Of a stretch of DNA of 7,418 nt, positions 4,473-7,418 are shown piece by piece. How positions within the stretch are numbered: the stretch's first letter is position 1; the number at the start of each line of letters is the position of its first letter. The notes below the pieces were generated by a model that saw only the letters and a program-made list of their open reading frames with translations, had not been told where the DNA came from and ran no database searches. This DNA comes from an uncultured Pirellula sp. (GTDB lineage Bacteria; Planctomycetota; Planctomycetia; Pirellulales; Pirellulaceae). A program made the translations under genes and the position numbers. Location: positions 1 through 7,418 of the forward strand of contig CAILTZ010000271.1 of the NCBI GenBank assembly GCA_903837255.1. Direction: 5' to 3'.

Positions 4473-7418
4473 GTCCAGGAGTTAGGAGCGTTTTTTTTCG
4501 AAGGGGTACTTTGAGACAACAATCTTCGCATTCTGCGTGCTTGAACTGAGAAATCAACTTGGGACTCTCCAGCAGAATCGCCGGACTTGCGAGCTAACCA
4601 CAAGGATCCCAGGGCGAGACTCCAAGCTTGGTCGGTCGCCTTTCCGGCAGTGTCACCGAGGGCAATGGATTTCTTCGATTCTCTGGGGTCCAAGTATAAT
4701 GACTGGTCGTTGGGATTCGATGGTTTTTCGGTATTTTCTTCCCCTGAACCATTTGGGGGGCCCTCCTGATCCCCCTGTTGATCCTGCTGTGCGGGAGTCT
4801 GCGAATCGGAATTGTTTTCTGTCGAAGATTCGGTTGGGCTGGTTTTTGACGTGGCTTTTTCTGGACCGATGACAAATGAGAAGATGATCTGGCGCGTACC
4901 ATCGGAGGTCTCAATCGTAATTACATACTGCCCCTGGCGGGTACCGGGTTGCTTCGAGAGGTAATCCTGAATTTTGTCCAGGTCCGATTGGGTCAACTGG
5001 TCCGAATCCGACAATATGTCTTCGGGAATGAAAATCTCGACGCTCCTTTGTTTTTTGACGACCTCTTTCTCTCCGTCCTTTGTGGGAGTTTCGTCTAAGA
5101 CGTTCTCTAACTGCTGGTTCGACAGCCTCTCGGTTCCGCTGACCTCCTCGACGATCGAGACAACGATCCTCTTGACGACAATACGCGACTTGCGTTCCTG
5201 GACAGGCTGCTCCTCGTACTCAGGAGATTCGGTGGTCAGCATGACCATTTCGCGAACCACATAGGGCTCGGGTTGTCGGAATGTGGGAATCTTGGTCTCC
5301 GGAGTTGGCGGCATTGGCAATCCGCTTTCGGACCCTTCGGAGATCACATCGGGCACTCGATGGCTCTGCACGGTCAAATCGTAGAATCCGGTGGATGTCG
5401 CCGCAGGGCTGTTGGGTGGGTTGAAATTGTTCAACCCTACAGGCTGCTCTTTTTGGAAGATGAAGAAGTCGTCCGAGCGGCGGATCACGACATCGGTGGG
5501 TAGCTCCTGAACGCTATTGAGGAACTCTCCATCGAATGGGGTCGATCGCTCCAGATAACCGACTCGGCTAAGCGATTGTGGCTTTGCATCGATCGGTGTG
5601 TTGTCTGCCCCATTGCGAACGTAAAGATCGCCCTGGCGACCAAACGACTCCAACTTGCCATCCGCATAACCGATGTACAGATCAAATCCAGACTCATTGG
5701 CCGAGCCAAAATGAGTAGCGACTCCCTGAAGGTTGCGTTTGGTTGGGCCAGGCGAGGTTGGGATCTCGGGCAAGTTCGATTCAGAGATGGTGTTCCGAGA
5801 TACAATGCGAGTGGTGAATAAACCACCAGCCGGATTTGGCTTGTCCAACGCGTCAAAGATTCGCGATCGCAAGTCGACGTCATTGATGAGTTGTACCTGG
5901 ATTACCCCATTTTGAACGTAGTTGCTCTGAAGGACTGCCGAGGAACCAAGTTCAACCTTCGAGCCGCTGACCAGCACGACGCCACCGGCTTGGTCCGTCG
6001 CACTGTTGGATGCGATGGCATTCTTGACAATCAAGTCGCCTGCACGGGTCTCGACGTAGATGCCTGGCCTGTCGGAAAGGTTTTGGCCTGCGGCAAAGCT
6101 GCCAGCGACCGCAAATTCGACGGTCAATTCCTTGCTGTTGACCACATAGATCGAATAGCCGATGTTCTGATACCGCTCGGCGTATCGGTATTGAGCCCTC
6201 AGGGAGTCTTTGGTGCTCTGGGAGACGGTACCCAAGGCATCGACAAAGTCGTCGCCTTGCTCGTTGGCTTGTAAATTCAGTTCCTGCCAAGAGCTCAGGA
6301 CCGCATTGGTCAAAGTTGTCGCGTCGAGGCGATTGACGGTCACATCGTGCAGATGTGCAAAGGTTCCTGAGCTCAGAACCAGCCTGTCAGATTGGACTTT
6401 TGCAGAGCTATCCAACTCGGTGATCGACCCGTTGACGCTTTCGAGAACCACTTCACCAGCCGTTTTGATCTCAGCTCCTATGAGCACGCTGTCCTTGGCC
6501 CCTAGCGAAATATCGCCAGATTCGGAAAGCACATCCCCACGAAGGATGATGTTTCCTCGGTCCGAGGTCAAAAGGACGATGTTTCCAGAACCGCTTGCAG
6601 AGATGCCCGCACCGGGCAGTAGGCCGGGTTCAACAAGGATATCCCCAGCGATGCTCTCGAGGCCAATCGACCCACCGTTGGTGGTCGTCAAGTCTTCGAG
6701 CGTCGTAACCCGCTGGGTCTTAGACGAGTTGAAATGGACCTGATCGACGCTGAGTGTTACAGCCCCAATCGTGACTCCATCGAGTTCTTGGATGTAGATC
6801 CCGCTTGCTGACTGGGCAGCCAAAGTAGCGACTTGGGTCCCGATCGAGTTGCGGTTGGTATTGACCGGTGCATTGATATCTGAATCCCCAATCTTGCCAC
6901 CTGCCTTCATGGCCAGCCCGCTAGCGACGATGTTCGTCGAGTTGGTGTTGGGATCGGAGTCTTTGATGTCGCCAGAGGCTTGCAAGTACACTTGGCCAGT
7001 GCCTGCGTTGATGCTACCAAGAGTGAGGTCTCCTCCTGAGAGGCTTTGCAGGTTACCACCGCCGGTGCTAATCGATGCGATGGATGTGTTCGCACCCGAC
7101 GAGAGGTAGACAGTCCCCGATCCACCGGTCTGGATCGGTGCGATGCTGGTTAGTGTGCCCGACGCATCCAGGGTAATGCTTCCTGTGCTGCTTGTGATAA
7201 GAGCATTGGCGGTGACGTTTCCGCTGAGTGCTTGCACAAGGATGTCACCGCTACCGTTGGCAGTGACGCCGTTGGTTCCGGCGGTTCCGGCGTTGACGAC
7301 GATGCTACCAGAGAGGCTCTGAAGTTTCACCGGTCCGTTGTTGGTGCTAGACAGGTCCTCAAGCGATTGCGATTGCAAGGTTCGCGTGGAGTTAAAATTC
7401 ACTCGATCGGTCGAAACC
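4463..7418 (-). CDS. Large beta-helix / filamentous-haemagglutinin-like surface protein, C-terminal part (5' end beyond window)
   Basis: The frame is open from the right edge (first full codon 7417) to the TAG at 4465-4463, giving 984 residues. A GTG at 7402 lies inside a repeat and is not the true start. The first half or so is Gly/Ser/Thr/Ala-rich with short alternating strands such as GSGDILVQALSGN and GSGNIVLLTSDRG, typical of right-handed beta-helix adhesins and planctomycete giant surface proteins. Two modules sharing LEDL(S/T)(S/T)TN are 221 residues apart. Then come a beta-rich segment (FDLYIGYADGKLESF, about 5680) that looks PKD-like, a Pro-rich linker near 5300, a small alpha/beta region (about 5194-4870), an acidic Gln/Glu/Pro tail and a basic end (ARRMRRLL). 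The AWSLALGSLWLA stretch near the end is too short to be a confident membrane helix. The likely location is the cell envelope or outside. No enzymatic motif is seen. Exact ligand or role is unknown. It is probably cotranscribed with the kinase. Confidence 0.92.
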   Translation of the reverse strand, partial: VSTDRVNFNSTRTLQSQSLEDLSSTNNGPVKLQSLSGSIVVNAGTAGTNGVTANGSGDILVQALSGNVTANALITSSTGSITLDASGTLTSIAPIQTGGSGTVYLSSGANTSIASISTGGGNLQSLSGGDLTLGSINAGTGQVYLQASGDIKDSDPNTNSTNIVASGLAMKAGGKIGDSDINAPVNTNRNSIGTQVATLAAQSASGIYIQELDGVTIGAVTLSVDQVHFNSSKTQRVTTLEDLTTTNGGSIGLESIAGDILVEPGLLPGAGISASGSGNIVLLTSDRGNIILRGDVLSESGDISLGAKDSVLIGAEIKTAGEVVLESVNGSITELDSSAKVQSDRLVLSSGTFAHLHDVTVNRLDATTLTNAVLSSWQELNLQANEQGDDFVDALGTVSQSTKDSLRAQYRYAERYQNIGYSIYVVNSKELTVEFAVAGSFAAGQNLSDRPGIYVETRAGDLIVKNAIASNSATDQAGGVVLVSGSKVELGSSAVLQSNYVQNGVIQVQLINDVDLRSRIFDALDKPNPAGGLFTTRIVSRNTISESNLPEIPTSPGPTKRNLQGVATHFGSANESGFDLYIGYADGKLESFGRQGDLYVRNGADNTPIDAKPQSLSRVGYLERSTPFDGEFLNSVQELPTDVVIRRSDDFFIFQKEQPVGLNNFNPPNSPAATSTGFYDLTVQSHRVPDVISEGSESGLPMPPTPETKIPTFRQPEPYVVREMVMLTTESPEYEEQPVQERKSRIVVKRIVVSIVEEVSGTERLSNQQLENVLDETPTKDGEKEVVKKQRSVEIFIPEDILSDSDQLTQSDLDKIQDYLSKQPGTRQGQYVITIETSDGTRQIIFSFVIGPEKATSKTSPTESSTENNSDSQTPAQQDQQGDQEGPPNGSGEENTEKPSNPNDQSLYLDPRESKKSIALGDTAGKATDQAWSLALGSLWLARKSGDSAGESQVDFSVQARRMRRLLSQSTPSKKNAPNSWTME
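4491..4498 (-). other. A8 homopolymer near the end of the surface protein gene
   Basis: Eight consecutive A residues on the coding strand (codons AAA AAA AAC, Lys-Lys-Asn) lie 25 bases before the TAG. The kinase frame is open from 4593 across this run into the kinase ATG. A +1 shift here (or loss of one A in the transcript) would therefore join the two proteins, while a -1 shift meets TAA at 4484-4482. The run is real; any slippage is inferred. Confidence 0.6.
4700..4865 (-). other. Acidic, Gln/Pro/Ser-rich disordered tail of the surface protein
   Basis: Low-complexity sequence (for example SPTESSTENNSDSQTP, then QQDQQGDQEGPPNGSGEEN) follows the alpha/beta region. It lacks hydrophobic residues and is predicted disordered by composition. 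It links the folded part to the basic C-terminus. Confidence 0.7.
4870..5194 (-). other. Small alpha/beta region near the C-terminus of the surface protein
   Basis: A segment of about 108 residues between the Pro-rich linker and the acidic tail has strand-helix-strand character: SRIVVKRIVVSIVEEVSG, a helix LSNQQLENVLDE, then RSVEIFIPEDILS, a helix LTQSDLDKIQDYL, and strands GQYVITIET and RQIIFSFVIG. The two halves look alike, suggesting an old duplication. From memory, similar PEDxL-helix-GxY-strand sequences occur near the ends of other planctomycete surface proteins. No function is assigned. Confidence 0.5.
6420..6754 (-). repeat. Beta-helix module, copy 2
   Basis: This copy reads LSVDQVHFNSSKT, then TTLEDLTTTNGGS, IAGDILVEPG, SGSGNIVLLTSDRGN and SGDISLGAKDS. 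It matches copy 1 in order and spacing, with the shared Phe of (N/H)FNS exactly 663 bases apart (7396 and 6733). After about 6420 the similarity fades into non-matching sequence, so this seems to be the last full module before the C-terminal domains. Confidence 0.75.
7083..7418 (-). repeat. Beta-helix module, copy 1 (cut by window edge)
   Basis: This copy starts VSTDRVNFNSTRT and continues QSLEDLSSTNNGP, LSGSIVV, NGSGDILVQALSGN and STGSITLDASG. It aligns with the copy 663 bases further along the gene (6420-6754) over about 110 residues. The remainder of the 221-residue period contains GGKIGDSD and SGIYIQELDGVTIGAVTLSV, which leads into the next copy. More copies may lie beyond the right edge. 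Confidence 0.75.

Noticed and set aside
4481..4500. T8 run on the plus strand as a rho-independent terminator
   Set aside because: No GC-rich stem precedes it on the plus strand, and it lies inside a coding region where no plus-strand gene ends.
5273..6274. Several other plus- and minus-strand short frames within the surface protein gene
   Set aside because: All are out-of-frame shadows of the continuous minus-strand coding region and show no family features or plausible start signals.
6210..6743. Plus-strand open frame of 177 residues
   Set aside because: Antisense to the beta-helix gene; composition is Ser/Arg/Pro-rich with no motif, as expected from reading the Gly/Ser/Thr-rich strand backwards.
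7400..7402. GTG as the start codon of the surface protein
   Set aside because: The frame stays open to the window edge, and the codons before it (VSTDR) match the second module (LSVDQ), so this GTG is internal.

Overview
The window is almost entirely coding, all on the minus strand. It holds two long genes in head-to-tail order, both cut by the window edges. Reading along the minus strand, the first is the 3' part of a very large repetitive surface protein of the beta-helix or filamentous-haemagglutinin-like type (7418 to 4463). After a gap of only 10 bases comes a transmembrane Ser/Thr protein kinase of at least 1484 residues (4452 to 1), whose stop codon lies beyond the left edge. I see no RNA genes, CRISPR arrays, insertion sequences or real plus-strand genes.

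The likely host is a planctomycete, probably of the Pirellulaceae (Rhodopirellula-like) type. This is inferred from the combination of a membrane kinase with a C-terminal WD40-like propeller, a DWG metal-binding motif, a giant beta-strand-repeat surface protein with an acidic Pro/Gln/Glu-rich tail, roughly balanced GC content and weak Shine-Dalgarno signals. The sequence alone does not fix the genus.

Kinase layout: a disordered N-terminal tail of about 285 residues carrying nine short Thr-x-x-Leu/Ile motifs (five of them D-x-T-M/V-D-L/I); the catalytic domain at about 286-540, with HMD in place of HRD and DWG in place of DFG; a TPR-like helical region; one membrane segment at 653-671; a coiled coil built on a 14-residue repeat that starts at the membrane boundary; and a degenerate beta-propeller that runs off the window. 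The basic flank before the membrane segment predicts a cytoplasmic kinase and an extracytoplasmic coiled coil and propeller.

Surface protein layout: two beta-helix modules 663 bases apart, further beta-strand repeats, a PKD-like or other beta-rich segment, a Pro-rich linker, a small alpha/beta region with a possible internal duplication, an acidic disordered tail and a basic C-terminus. The tight spacing suggests one transcript and coupled translation. A working idea is an envelope protein made together with a receptor kinase that senses through its extracytoplasmic propeller and uses its N-terminal Thr array to recruit phosphothreonine-binding partners. An A8 run just before the junction, with the kinase frame open across it, could in principle yield a fusion by a +1 slip; this is speculative.
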